The notes below the pieces were generated by a model that saw only the letters and a program-made list of their open reading frames with translations, was not told where the DNA came from and did not search any database. 64,000 bases of DNA from Amycolatopsis sp. NBC_01488 (GTDB lineage: Bacteria > Actinomycetota > Actinomycetes > Mycobacteriales > Pseudonocardiaceae). This document shows positions 24,248-33,204 of this stretch, one piece after another (within the stretch, counting starts at the first letter, position 1; the number at the start of each line of letters is the position of its first letter). A program made the position numbers and the translations under genes. The stretch lies in NCBI RefSeq assembly GCF_036227105.1, contig NZ_CP109434.1, forward strand, positions 6,854,501-6,918,500, read 5' to 3'.

Positions 24248-25132
24248 ATGCACAAGGGGAACGCGATGCTGCTGGCCGGGGCCTGTGCCGGCGCGGTGGC
24301 GGCGATGCTCGTCGCGGCCGCGGCGGTCCGGTCGCCGGGACCCGCCGTGGCGGCCGGACCACCACCGCCCGTCGCGCCGTCCTTCACGACGAGCGTGGCC
24401 ACCACGGCGACTTCGGCACCGCCGGAGACCTCGGCGAAGCGGCAGCCGGTGCCCGACGGCGCCTCGCTGGCGGCGCTCGCGCCCGGCCGGCTCAGCGTCC
24501 TCGTCCGCGATCGCACATCCGGCCGCGACGTCGTTTCGTACCGTCCGGGCGCGCTCTACACGTCCGCGTCGCTGGTCAAGCTGCTCATCGCGATGGAAGC
24601 GCTGCGGCAGGGCGTGCCCGCCGACGTCGTCGCCGAGATGCTCTCGCGCAGCGACGACGACGTCGCCGGCCGGCTCTGGGCGAAGCTGGGCGGGCCCGCG
24701 ATCGTGCTGTCGTGGGCCAAGCGGATCGGCATGACCTCGACCCGCCCGCCCGCCGACGCCACCCACTGGGGCGCCACCCTCGTCACCGCGACCGATGTGA
24801 CGCGGTTCTACGCGTACCTGATGGACGAGGTGCCCGCGGGCATCCGGCAGGTCGTCCTGCGCGCCCTCGACGGCGCCACCGAACACGGCACGGACGGCTT
24901 CGACCAGTTCTTCGGCATCCCGGACGCGGTCAAGGCGGCGGACTGGGCGGTGAAGCAGGGCTGGTCCTGCTGCGACCCGGGCCGCAACCTGCACACCAGC
25001 GGGCTCGTCGGCGGGCGCCGCTACATCGTCGTCGTCCTCACCGCCCAGCCCGCCACGACTTCCTGGGCGACGGCCACCCAGCGCGTCACGGCGGTCGTGA
25101 AAGCGCTCTCCGGCCCACTCGGCTGGTCCTGA
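24248..25132 (+). CDS. Secreted class A beta-lactamase-fold serine hydrolase-like protein
   Basis: The 294-residue protein starts at ATG 24248. A signal or anchor helix (LLAGACAGAVAAMLVAAAAV) precedes a Pro/Thr-rich linker. The penicillin-recognising fold is suggested by S108-x-x-K111 in YTSASLVKLL and by S135-D-D in the position of the SDN/SxN motif. A KTG equivalent is not clear (SGLVGGRRYIVVV occupies that strand). Such actinobacterial proteins are usually annotated as serine hydrolases; the imperfect second and third motifs make true beta-lactamase activity doubtful. A Cys pair (WSCCDPG) may form a disulfide. It is divergent from the TSUP gene and followed by LacI regulator 1. Confidence 0.75.
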   Translation: MHKGNAMLLAGACAGAVAAMLVAAAAVRSPGPAVAAGPPPPVAPSFTTSVATTATSAPPETSAKRQPVPDGASLAALAPGRLSVLVRDRTSGRDVVSYRPGALYTSASLVKLLIAMEALRQGVPADVVAEMLSRSDDDVAGRLWAKLGGPAIVLSWAKRIGMTSTRPPADATHWGATLVTATDVTRFYAYLMDEVPAGIRQVVLRALDGATEHGTDGFDQFFGIPDAVKAADWAVKQGWSCCDPGRNLHTSGLVGGRRYIVVVLTAQPATTSWATATQRVTAVVKALSGPLGWS

Positions 25133-25214
25133 CGCGCCCGGCGTCCGCCGGTGACGGCCCGTTCGGCGGTACGGTCTCGGGGTGGTGAGGCAGCGCGAGG
25201 CGGAGGGAGCCAGG

Positions 25215-26258
25215 GTGGTGGACCGGGCGAAGCCGGGGGAGCAGGTCAGGACGTCGGCCCCGGGACCGCGGCAGCCCAGCCTGGCCGACGTCGCCGGCCT
25301 GGCCGGGGTGTCGCACATGACCGTCTCGCGCGTGGTCAACGAGAGCGGGCCGGTGCGCCCGGAAACCCGCGAGCGGGTCCTGGCCGCGGTGCAGAAGCTC
25401 GGGTACCGGCCCAACACCGCGGCGCGGACGCTGGTCACCGGCCGGTCGGGGACACTCGGCGTGGTCGCACTGGAATCGAACCTGTACGGGCCGGCGAGCA
25501 CCCTGTACGGCATCGAGAACGCGGCGCGCGAAGCCGGGTACGGCGTCGCGATCTGCAGCGTCACGCGCCCGGGCCGGACGTCCATCGGCGACGCGGTGGA
25601 GAGCCTGCGCCGCCAGGCGGTCGAGGGAATCGTCGTGATCGCCCCGCACGTCACGGCCGGGCGCGCTCTCGCGGCGGTCCCCGCGGACATCCCGGTGGTG
25701 GCGGTCGGCGGCGGGAAGTCGGCGCCGGTGCCGGTGATCTCGGTCGACCAGTACGACGGCGCCCGCCGCGCCACCGAGCACCTGCTGGCCCTGGGGCACC
25801 GGACGGTCTGGCACGTCGCCGGGCCGGAGGACTGGCTGGAGGCCCGCGACCGCGAACGCGGCTGGCGCGAGACCCTGGAACGGCGCGGCCTGCGGGTGCC
25901 GGCGGTCGTGCGCGGCGACTGGAGCCCGCGGTCGGGCTACGAGGCGGGCCGGGCGCTCGTCGGGAAGCGCGGGCTGAAGGCGGTGTTCTCGGCCAACGAC
26001 CAGATGGCGCTGGGGCTGCTGCGCGCGTTCACCGAGGCGGGGATCCGGGTCCCGGAGGACGTCCACGTCGCGGGCTTCGACGACGTCCCGGAGGCGGCGT
26101 ACTTCCCCCCGCCGCTGACGACGGTCCGGCAGGACTTCATCGAGGTCGGCCGGAAGACGTTCGGGCTACTGGAAGACCGGATGGCGGGCGGTGACGTCCG
26201 CGCGCGGCACCTCGTGCCCGCCGAGCTGATCGTGCGGGAGAGCACCGGCCCCCGCTGA
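25215..26258 (+). CDS. LacI family transcriptional regulator 1
   Basis: The 347-residue protein starts at GTG 25215, with GGAGGGAG about 7 bases upstream. This start gives exactly the same 27-residue lead-in as the paralogue at 39048, which supports it over GTG 25182. The HTH is PSLADVAGLAGVSHMTVSRVV with the hinge helix RPNTAARTLV. The periplasmic-binding-like effector domain follows (GTLGVVALESNLYGPAS, VHVAGFDDVPEAAYFPPPLT). A perfect 14-bp palindrome, TGTTAGCGCTAACA, lies 37 bp after its stop, in front of the GH35 gene, and is the likely target. The effector is probably an arabinose- or galactose-containing sugar released from arabinogalactan. The recognition helix is identical to that of LacI 2, so both should bind the same operators. 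Confidence 0.92.
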   Translation: MVDRAKPGEQVRTSAPGPRQPSLADVAGLAGVSHMTVSRVVNESGPVRPETRERVLAAVQKLGYRPNTAARTLVTGRSGTLGVVALESNLYGPASTLYGIENAAREAGYGVAICSVTRPGRTSIGDAVESLRRQAVEGIVVIAPHVTAGRALAAVPADIPVVAVGGGKSAPVPVISVDQYDGARRATEHLLALGHRTVWHVAGPEDWLEARDRERGWRETLERRGLRVPAVVRGDWSPRSGYEAGRALVGKRGLKAVFSANDQMALGLLRAFTEAGIRVPEDVHVAGFDDVPEAAYFPPPLTTVRQDFIEVGRKTFGLLEDRMAGGDVRARHLVPAELIVRESTGPR

Positions 26259-26295
26259 GCGTCGCGAATGACTCGTTCAAGACATCCGGTGCGAA

Positions 26296-26309
26296 TGTTA
26301 GCGCTAACA
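26296..26309. promoter_or_regulatory. LacI operator, perfect 14-bp palindrome
   Basis: TGTTAGCGCTAACA lies 104 bp upstream of the GH35 start. It has the central CG expected of LacI-family sites and matches related sites at 38969, 40118 and 58938. Confidence 0.85.
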
Positions 26310-26412
26310 CGACGTCGGCATTGATCCATCCCGGTGTTGTATCTTGACCGCTTCTGTGTGATCGGCAAAGGATCGTGTTCGGTTCTGGTCCCTGACGCCC
26401 GGAGGTCCCCGC

Positions 26413-29400
26413 ATGCGTGCCGTCGTCCGGACTCTGCTCGTCGCCGTGCTCGCCCTGGTCGGGGTGACCGTCCCGCAAGCCACGGCCACACCGCCGGCGA
26501 AGGCCGCGCACACCGTCACCTACGACGGCTATTCCTTCCTGGTCGACGGGAACCGGACCTACCTGTGGTCGGGGGAGTTCCACGCCTACCGCCTGCCCAG
26601 CCCCGATCTCTGGCTCGACATCTTCCAGAAGATGAAGGCCGCCGGGTTCACCGCGACCTCCCTCTACTTCGACTGGGGCTACCACTCGCCGCGCCAGGGC
26701 GTCTACGACTTCACCGGCGTCCGCGACCTGGACAAGCTCCTCGACCTGGCGCAACAGGCCGGGCTCTACGTCATCGCGCGGCCCGGCCCCTACATCAACG
26801 CCGAGGTCGACGGCGGCGGCTTCCCGACCTGGCTGTCCACCACGCCCGGCCACACGCGCAGCGCCGACCCGGTCTACCTGAAGTACTCCGACGAATGGCA
26901 GACGCAGATCGACCGGATCCTGCAGCGCCACCAGCTCACCAACGGCACCGGCAGCGTGCTCGCCTACCAGGTCGAGAACGAGTACTACAACGGCAACGCC
27001 GACGGCCGCGCCTACATGCAGCACCTCGAGGACAAGGCCCGCGCCGACGGCATCACGGTTCCCCTGGTGGGCAACAACAACGGCACCTTCAACGCCGGGG
27101 ACGCCGCGCTCGACGTCGACGCCGCCGACTCCTACCCGCAGGGCTTCGACTGCTCGAACCCGACGCGCTGGAACGGCGTCCCGGACATCAGCTACGACCA
27201 CGTCCCCGGCAAGCCGCTGATCACCGCCGAGTTCCAGGGCGGCGCCTTCGACCCGTGGGGCGGCCCGGGCTACCAGAAGTGCGCGCAGCTGATCAACGAC
27301 CAGTTCGCGAACGTGTTCTACAAGCAGAACATCGCCGTCGGCGCCACCGGCCAGAGCTTCTACATGCTGCACGGCGGCACGTCGTGGGGCTGGAGCGCGA
27401 TCCCGCAGAACTACACCTCCTACGACTACGGCGCCGCGATCACCGAAGGCCGCCAGTTCGACCCGAAGTACGACGAGGACAAGCTGATCGGGTACTTCAC
27501 CCAGTCCGTGGCGCCGCTGACCAAGACCGACGGCCTGGCGAGCGCGCCGCTGACCGATCCGGCCCTCACCGACACCGCCCGGATCAACCCCGACACCCGC
27601 ACGCAGTTCCACACCCTGCGCCACACCGACTCGACGTCCACCGCCACGAACACCACCAGCCTCGCGCTCGACCTCGCGGCGCACGCCGGCTACACCTACG
27701 ACGACCGCGCCACCGAGGTCGGCTACACCGGCACCTGGAGCCACGTCGGGCCTGAGGTGAACTACACCGGCGGCGACTACCAGCACACCGAGTCGTTCTC
27801 GGAGGTCACCGGCGACAGCGTCGGCATCCCGTTCACCGGCACCGGGATCCGCTGGGTGACGTCGAAGGACCCGAGCCACGGCATCGCCGACGTCTACCTC
27901 GACGACGCGAAGGTCAGCACGGTCGACCTCTACGCGGGCAGCAAGCAGAACCAGGTCACCGGCTACGAGGTGCGCGGCCTGCCCGCCGGCGCGCACACGC
28001 TGAAGATCGTCGTCACCGGGCAGAAGAACGCGAAGGCCACCGGGCCGTTCGTCGTGGTGGACGCCGTCGACCTGCTGTCGGGCAGCAGCGACTACTACCC
28101 GGTCGTCCCGCAGCAGGCCGGCACCGGGATCACGCTGAACGGCCGCCAGTCGAAGATCGTCGTCGCCGGGTACGACCTCGGGCGGACGCGGCTGCAGTAC
28201 TCGACGTCGGAGATCATGACGAACGCGGCCATCGGCGGCCGTGACCTCGCCGTCCTCTACGGGGACGAGGGCGGGCCGGGCGAGACCGTCCTGAGGTTCG
28301 CGCAGCAGCCCACCGTCCAGGTCCTCGGGGGCAGTGCGACGTCCACTTGGGACGCCGCCCGCGGCGACCTGCGGCTGAACTACACCCACGACGGCCTGAC
28401 GCGGGTGCTCGTCACCGCGCCCGGGCAGCGGCCGCTGCTCCTGCTGCTCGCGGACAAGGCGACGGCGGCGACGTTCTGGCGCCAGGACTCCGCCGCGGGC
28501 CCGGTGCTGGTCCGCGGCACGCACCTGGTGCGGACCGCGGCCGACGACCACGGCACCCTCGCCCTGACCGGCGACACCGGCACCGATGGCACGTTCGAGG
28601 TCTTCGCGGCCGAGAAGTCGTTGTCGTGGAACGGATCCCGCGTCGCGACGCAGCCGACGCCGAGTGGCAGCCTGGCCGGCACCGCGCCGGCGGCCAAGGC
28701 CGTGACGCTGCCCGCGCTGACCGGCTGGAAGCACCAGCAGGAGTCCCCGGAGAGCCAGCCGGGCTTCGACGACTCGGCGTGGCCGGTGGCCGACAAGGAC
28801 ACCACCAACAGCTCGACGGCGCTCGGCACGAAACCGGTGCTCTTCGCCGACGACTACGGCTTCCACACCGGCAACACGTGGTACCGCGGCCGGTTCACCA
28901 GCGACGGCAAGCAGACCGGGATCACGCTGTCGAGCCAGAGCGGCGGCCCGGCCGGCGCGTTCTCGGCGTGGCTCAACGGCGTCTTCCTGGGCAGCTCGAC
29001 CGATCCGCAGCACACGTTCGCCTTCCCGGCCGGTGCGCTGCGTCCGGGGGACAACGAGATTTCCGTGCTGACCGTGAACATGGGGCACGAGGAGGACTAC
29101 GGCGCGAACAACGGCAACAAGGCCGCGCGCGGGCTCACGTCCGCGCGGCTGACCGGGTCGCCGCTGACGTCGGTGACCTGGCGGCTGCAGGGCGTCCGCG
29201 GCGGCGAGACCGGCCTCGACCCGGTCCGCGGGCCGCTCAACACCGGCGGCCTCTACGGCGAGCGGGCGGGCTGGTCGCTGCCCGGCTTCCCCGACGGGCG
29301 CTGGACGTCGACGTCGCTCCCCGCGAAGGACACCACGCCGGGCGTGTCCTGGTACCGGACGACCGCGGACCTGGATTTGCCCCGCGGCCAGGACACCTCG

Positions 29401-30495
29401 CTCGGCCTGACGATCACCGACGACCCCGCGCGGCAGTACCGGGCGCTGCTCTTCGTCAACGGCTGGCAGCTCGGGCAGTACGTCAACCACCTCGGGCCGC
29501 AGCACAGCTTCCCGATCCCGAACGGCGTCCTGAACCCCCACGGACACAACACGATCGCCGTCGCGGTGTGGAACCTCGACGGCAGCACGGGCGGCCTCGG
29601 CACGATCGCGTGGACGAACTACGGCAGCTACCGCTCGCCGCTGACGGTGCAGCAGAACGCCTCGCCCGGCTACGACCCCGGGCGCTACGCGATGCCGTCG
29701 GCCCCGACCGCGGCCGTGTTGCTGAGCGCGCCGGACACGGCCTCGGGCGGACAGCGGTTCACCGCGTCGGCGACGGTCCGGGTGCCCGCGGGCGCACCTC
29801 CGGCGTTCGACGTGAAGCCGGTGCTGAGCGCGCCCGCCGGGTGGACGGTCGGCGCGGCGTCGCCGCCGTCGGTGGCGCGGATCGACGGCGGCCGGTCGGC
29901 GACCTTCACCTGGCCGGTCACCGCTCCCTCCACAGTGGACACCGCCGCGCTGAAGGTGGCGGTGGGCTACCGGCAGGCCGGTCACCCGGGTGCGGTCTCG
30001 GACGAGCGGATCGTCGGTGCGGTGCCTCCGGCGCCGCCCGCCGGGCAGGTCGCGGTCAGCTCGCTGCCGTTCCTCACCGCGACGAACGGCTGGGGCCCGG
30101 TCGAGCGCGACACGAGCAACGGCGAAGCGAGCGCGGGCGACGGCAAGCCGATGACCATCGGCGGCGTGGCCTACGCGAAGGGCCTGGGTGTCCACGCGGC
30201 GAGCGACGTCCAGGTCTACCTGGCGGGCGCGTGCAGCCGGCTGACGGCGTCGGTGGGCGTCGACGGCGAAACGGGCACGGGCGGCAGCGTGAGCTTCAGC
30301 GTTTCGGTGGACGGCGCCACGCGGGTGACGACGCCGGTGGTCCGCGGCGGCCAGGCGGCGGTCCCGCTCGACGTCGACGTGACCGGCGCCCAGGTCCTGG
30401 ACCTGCTGGTGGCCGACGGCGGCGACGGCAACGGCAACGACCACGCGGACTGGGCGCTGCCGACGCTGACCTGCGCTACGCCGCCCGCTCGGTGA
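26413..30495 (+). CDS. Secreted GH35 beta-galactosidase with C-terminal NPCBM module
   Basis: The protein has 1,360 residues from ATG 26413. A signal peptide (TLLVAVLALVGVTVPQATA) leads to the GH35 barrel: WSGEFHAYRLPSPDLWLDIF, then acid/base E190 in AYQVENEYYNG and nucleophile E273 in LITAEFQGG. The middle holds several beta-sandwich domains (about 430-1180), including jelly-roll segments with WYRGRFTSDG and GYDPGRYAMPS. Residues about 1213-1358 are an NPCBM-type carbohydrate-binding module (YAKGLGVHAASDVQVYL, HADWALPTL). It is far longer than typical 600-residue GH35 enzymes. It probably removes beta-galactose from plant arabinogalactan or pectin outside the cell. The upstream LacI operator indicates sugar induction. 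Its last 20 bp overlap the convergent membrane-protein gene. Confidence 0.93.
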   Translation: MRAVVRTLLVAVLALVGVTVPQATATPPAKAAHTVTYDGYSFLVDGNRTYLWSGEFHAYRLPSPDLWLDIFQKMKAAGFTATSLYFDWGYHSPRQGVYDFTGVRDLDKLLDLAQQAGLYVIARPGPYINAEVDGGGFPTWLSTTPGHTRSADPVYLKYSDEWQTQIDRILQRHQLTNGTGSVLAYQVENEYYNGNADGRAYMQHLEDKARADGITVPLVGNNNGTFNAGDAALDVDAADSYPQGFDCSNPTRWNGVPDISYDHVPGKPLITAEFQGGAFDPWGGPGYQKCAQLINDQFANVFYKQNIAVGATGQSFYMLHGGTSWGWSAIPQNYTSYDYGAAITEGRQFDPKYDEDKLIGYFTQSVAPLTKTDGLASAPLTDPALTDTARINPDTRTQFHTLRHTDSTSTATNTTSLALDLAAHAGYTYDDRATEVGYTGTWSHVGPEVNYTGGDYQHTESFSEVTGDSVGIPFTGTGIRWVTSKDPSHGIADVYLDDAKVSTVDLYAGSKQNQVTGYEVRGLPAGAHTLKIVVTGQKNAKATGPFVVVDAVDLLSGSSDYYPVVPQQAGTGITLNGRQSKIVVAGYDLGRTRLQYSTSEIMTNAAIGGRDLAVLYGDEGGPGETVLRFAQQPTVQVLGGSATSTWDAARGDLRLNYTHDGLTRVLVTAPGQRPLLLLLADKATAATFWRQDSAAGPVLVRGTHLVRTAADDHGTLALTGDTGTDGTFEVFAAEKSLSWNGSRVATQPTPSGSLAGTAPAAKAVTLPALTGWKHQQESPESQPGFDDSAWPVADKDTTNSSTALGTKPVLFADDYGFHTGNTWYRGRFTSDGKQTGITLSSQSGGPAGAFSAWLNGVFLGSSTDPQHTFAFPAGALRPGDNEISVLTVNMGHEEDYGANNGNKAARGLTSARLTGSPLTSVTWRLQGVRGGETGLDPVRGPLNTGGLYGERAGWSLPGFPDGRWTSTSLPAKDTTPGVSWYRTTADLDLPRGQDTSLGLTITDDPARQYRALLFVNGWQLGQYVNHLGPQHSFPIPNGVLNPHGHNTIAVAVWNLDGSTGGLGTIAWTNYGSYRSPLTVQQNASPGYDPGRYAMPSAPTAAVLLSAPDTASGGQRFTASATVRVPAGAPPAFDVKPVLSAPAGWTVGAASPPSVARIDGGRSATFTWPVTAPSTVDTAALKVAVGYRQAGHPGAVSDERIVGAVPPAPPAGQVAVSSLPFLTATNGWGPVERDTSNGEASAGDGKPMTIGGVAYAKGLGVHAASDVQVYLAGACSRLTASVGVDGETGTGGSVSFSVSVDGATRVTTPVVRGGQAAVPLDVDVTGAQVLDLLVADGGDGNGNDHADWALPTLTCATPPAR

Positions 30496-31180
30496 CCGCG
30501 GGCAGGGCCCGGAGGAAGAAGGTGGCGCGGACCTCCCGGCGTTCGCGCCACAGGTGGTACAGCGCCAGCCCGAAGATGATCGAGCCCAGGACGTTCGCGA
30601 CGAAGTGCCACCAGACGCGGTACGTCGTCAGGCCGGGGCCGGGGTCGAGCAGGCCGAAGAACGTCGACAGGCCGACGGCCCGCGAGCCGAAGGCCACCGA
30701 CAGCGTCAGGACCAGGTGCTCGAGTCCGTGCAGGCCCTGCATCCAGACGCCCATCTTCGCCCAGCGGCGGGCGCGCGTGCCCCGCGCCCGCCGCGTGATC
30801 ACCATGACCCCCGCCAGCCCGGCCAGGAAGAGGAAGTTGCCGGTCAGGTGCAGCAACTCCATGCCGAACGTCTTGCGGTCCGGCAGCAGCAGCTGCAGGC
30901 CGTTCGCGAGCCCGGTGCCCCACGGCGTCATCCACGCGGGCGCGTTCGGGTGCCCGAGCCAGTAGCCGACCTGCGCGACGTGCTCCTGGACGTGGCCGAG
31001 CTGGCCGAGCACGCCGGCGCCGATCACCGCGACCGAGCCGCGGTACACCCACGGCCGCACCGGCCCGCGGTTCGCGTACGCCAGCACGCCGACCGCGGCC
31101 CACATGGCCAGCGCCCAGAGCACCAGCAGCACCGCCCCCGCGACGTCCCAGCCGGACATCGCCTCCATCGGCATCGTCAT
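30476..31180 (-). CDS. Conserved integral membrane protein (possibly DUF6008)
   Basis: The 234-residue protein has about six hydrophobic helices. Histidines and an acid at helix ends stand out: LGQLGHVQEHVAQVGYWLGH, MELLHLTGNFLFLAG, MQGLHGLEHLVLTLS and VWWHFVANVLGS. The recurring His-x(3)-His/Glu pattern within membranes suggests metal or heme binding. From memory it resembles proteins labelled DUF6008, which I cannot verify. No neighbour explains its role: it is convergent with GH35 (20-bp overlap) and lies 112 bp from the LysE-type gene. Confidence 0.75.
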   Translation of the reverse strand: MTMPMEAMSGWDVAGAVLLVLWALAMWAAVGVLAYANRGPVRPWVYRGSVAVIGAGVLGQLGHVQEHVAQVGYWLGHPNAPAWMTPWGTGLANGLQLLLPDRKTFGMELLHLTGNFLFLAGLAGVMVITRRARGTRARRWAKMGVWMQGLHGLEHLVLTLSVAFGSRAVGLSTFFGLLDPGPGLTTYRVWWHFVANVLGSIIFGLALYHLWRERREVRATFFLRALPAVTERAA

Positions 31181-31292
31181 GGCCGCCTCCCGTCCGCGTC
31201 CCGGCTCAGGCTAGCCGCGGACCGGGGCGTCCTACGTCTTCCTCCGTGCGCCGGCGAACCGGGCAAACCGTTACACCGCAATGATTTCCGGC

Positions 31293-31943
31293 TCAAGCGA
31301 GGACAAGCCGGACGGCCAGGGCCGTGATCACCGCGCTCGACGCGAGCGCCGTCACCAGCCGGCCACGCGGCCCGGTCAGGACGCGCCCGAGCAACGCCCC
31401 GCCGCCGGCCAGGAGCGCTTGCCAGCTCGCCGAGGCGGCGAACGCGGCGAGCACGAACACGACCTGGCCGAGCGCCGACACCGCGGTGCCGGCGCGGTCG
31501 CCGACGACCAGGGCGGTGAAGTAGACGACCGTGGCCGGGTTCACCAGCGTGATGCCGAGCAGGCTGACGTACGCGCGGCCGGGCGCGAGCGGCGTCACGG
31601 GCCGGGCGGTGGCGTCGCGGTGCGACCGCAGCGCCAGGACGGCGCCCCGGACGGCCAGCACGACCAGGATCCCGGCCGACGCCAGCCGCAACGGCCCGGC
31701 GGCCGGCGCGATCACCCCCGCGATCGCCGCCCCGCCGAGCACCGCCACCAGCGCGTACACGCCGTCGGCGGTGGCGACGCCGAGGGCCGCGGCCAAGCCG
31801 GTCCGCAGCGACGTGCGGGCGGTGAGCGCGACGAGGTAGGTCCCGACGGCGCCGACCGGGATCGCGATGCCGTAGCCGGCGAGCAGGCCGGCGAGCAGCG
31901 CGCCCGTCACGGCGCCGAGGTGATCGACCTCCGCGGACGGCAC
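31293..31943 (-). CDS. LysE/RhtB family amino-acid exporter
   Basis: The protein has about 216 residues from GTG 31943; GTG 31910 is an alternative that would begin directly at the first helix. Five to six helices are seen, with the LysE signatures LLAGYGIAIPVGAVGTYLVA, AALGVATADGVYALVAVLGG and LLGITLVNPATVVYFTALV (in blocks). These exporters remove excess amino acids or related small molecules by proton antiport. No LysG-like regulator is adjacent. The next gene, an SDR, is divergent. Confidence 0.85.
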   Translation of the reverse strand: MPSAEVDHLGAVTGALLAGLLAGYGIAIPVGAVGTYLVALTARTSLRTGLAAALGVATADGVYALVAVLGGAAIAGVIAPAAGPLRLASAGILVVLAVRGAVLALRSHRDATARPVTPLAPGRAYVSLLGITLVNPATVVYFTALVVGDRAGTAVSALGQVVFVLAAFAASASWQALLAGGGALLGRVLTGPRGRLVTALASSAVITALAVRLVLA

Positions 31944-32130
31944 GGCTGCTGCCGGACCGGCGCGGTGGTCGCGGCGACGGTCGGCGGGAGCGGCGTGCGA
32001 GAGGTCGTCATGCGCAGAGGGTGCCGTCGGCGCGGCCGTTAGGGCAACCGGATTTCCCAGCCGGTGCGCGCCGGGCAGCTGTGCTTGAATCGGCCGGAGG
32101 GCGGGGCCGACGCGAGGAAGGGCTTTCACG

Positions 32131-32925
32131 ATGCGGGTCGACCTGAGCGGGAAGACGGCGCTGGTCACCGGGTCCACCCAGGGCATCGGCTCGGCGATCG
32201 CGGCGGGGCTCGCCGCCGCGGGCGCGCGGGTCGCGGTCAACGGCCGGAGCGAAACCGGGGTCGCGAAGGCCATCGCGCGCCTGAAGGAGGACCTGCCGGA
32301 CGCCGACCTGATCCCGGCCCCGGGCGACGTCTCGGAGGAGGCCGGCGCGGCCCAGGTCGTCGAAGAGGTGCCCGACGCCGACATCCTCGTCAACAACCTG
32401 GGCATCTTCGGCGCGCAGGAGCCCCTCGAGATCACCGACGCCGAGTGGCGGCGCTACTTCGAGGTCAACGTCCTGGCCGCGGTGCGGCTGACTCGCGCGT
32501 ACCTGCCCGGCATGACCCAGCGCGGCTGGGGCCGGATCCAGTACATCGCCAGCGATTCGGCGGTCGTGATCCCGGCCGAGATGATCCACTATGGAGTGTC
32601 GAAGACGGCCCTGCTCGGCGTCTCGCGCGGGTTCGCCAAGCACGCGGCGGGCACCGGCGTCACGGTCAACGCCGTGATCGCGGGGCCGACGCACACCGCC
32701 GGCGTCGAAGAGTTCGTCTACGAGCTGGTGGACAAGGACCTGCCGTGGGACGAGGCCCAGCGGGAATTCATGAAGAAGCACCGGCCGCAGTCGCTGCTGC
32801 AGCGCCTGATCGAGCCGGAGGAGATCGCGAACCTGGTGGTGTACCTCAGTTCCCCGTTCGCCTCGGCGACCACGGGCGCGGCCGTGCGCGCCGACGGCGG
32901 GTACGTCGACTCCATCGTCCCGTAA
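32131..32925 (+). CDS. Short-chain dehydrogenase/reductase (SDR)
   Basis: The 264-residue classical SDR has the cofactor motif TGSTQGIG at residues 13-20, a structural NNLGIFG in place of NNAG, catalytic Ser in YIASDSAVVIP, and Tyr/Lys in IHYGVSKTALLGVSRGFAK. R39-S in NGRSE after strand 2 suggests NADP preference. The C-terminal segment FASATTGAAVRADGGYVDS is typical. Relatives with NNLG and a long KDLPWDEAQREFMKKHRP loop are annotated only as oxidoreductases, so the substrate is unknown. It stands alone, followed by a possible tiny membrane-protein gene. Confidence 0.9.
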   Translation: MRVDLSGKTALVTGSTQGIGSAIAAGLAAAGARVAVNGRSETGVAKAIARLKEDLPDADLIPAPGDVSEEAGAAQVVEEVPDADILVNNLGIFGAQEPLEITDAEWRRYFEVNVLAAVRLTRAYLPGMTQRGWGRIQYIASDSAVVIPAEMIHYGVSKTALLGVSRGFAKHAAGTGVTVNAVIAGPTHTAGVEEFVYELVDKDLPWDEAQREFMKKHRPQSLLQRLIEPEEIANLVVYLSSPFASATTGAAVRADGGYVDSIVP

Positions 32926-33038
32926 GGCCCGCTCCCGCCCGGTGTTCCGCGGCCGGGCGGGATGTGCGTCGCCGGGGTACCCCGCGCAGGGGTCGCCCGG
33001 ACGGGCGCGCCGACTGTCCCGATCGGCCCGCTTGGTTC

Positions 33039-33176
33039 ATGATCGATTTCATGGACCACATCGAGACACCGGTGAAACCCGCCCGGGGCCTGCGCCGGGT
33101 GCTCCTCGCCGCGGCGGCGGGCGCGCTGCTCGCCGCCGCGGCGTGGGTGGCACTCTGGCTGGCCATGCACCTGTGA
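33039..33176 (+). CDS. Possible small membrane protein (45 residues)
   Basis: From ATG 33039 (or ATG 33051) a short frame encodes a charged N-terminus (DHIETPVKPARGLRR) and one strong hydrophobic helix (VLLAAAAGALLAAAAWVALWLAMHL, in blocks of Ala/Leu/Trp). A basic stretch followed by one helix is typical of single-span membrane peptides. No good ribosome site is visible and Ala-rich frames arise by chance in this composition, so this is tentative. Confidence 0.4.
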   Translation: MIDFMDHIETPVKPARGLRRVLLAAAAGALLAAAAWVALWLAMHL

Positions 33177-33204
33177 CGCTACGGCGTGAGCCGGTCCGAG
33201 GTCG

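Noticed and set aside
24248..25132. True class A beta-lactamase
   Set aside because: The SxxK motif is present, but the SDN and KTG motifs are replaced (SDD; no clear KTG), and the Glu166-type loop is not recognisable.
21737..25774. A 1,345-codon minus-strand frame across folE, HTH, TSUP and LacI 1
   Set aside because: It spans several well-supported genes on both strands in the wrong frame and shows no family signature.
26137..30444. A 1,435-codon open frame on the minus strand opposite the GH35 gene
   Set aside because: It mirrors the plus-strand GH35 gene, has Arg/Val/Gly-rich low-information sequence, no domains, and arises from the strong third-position GC bias.
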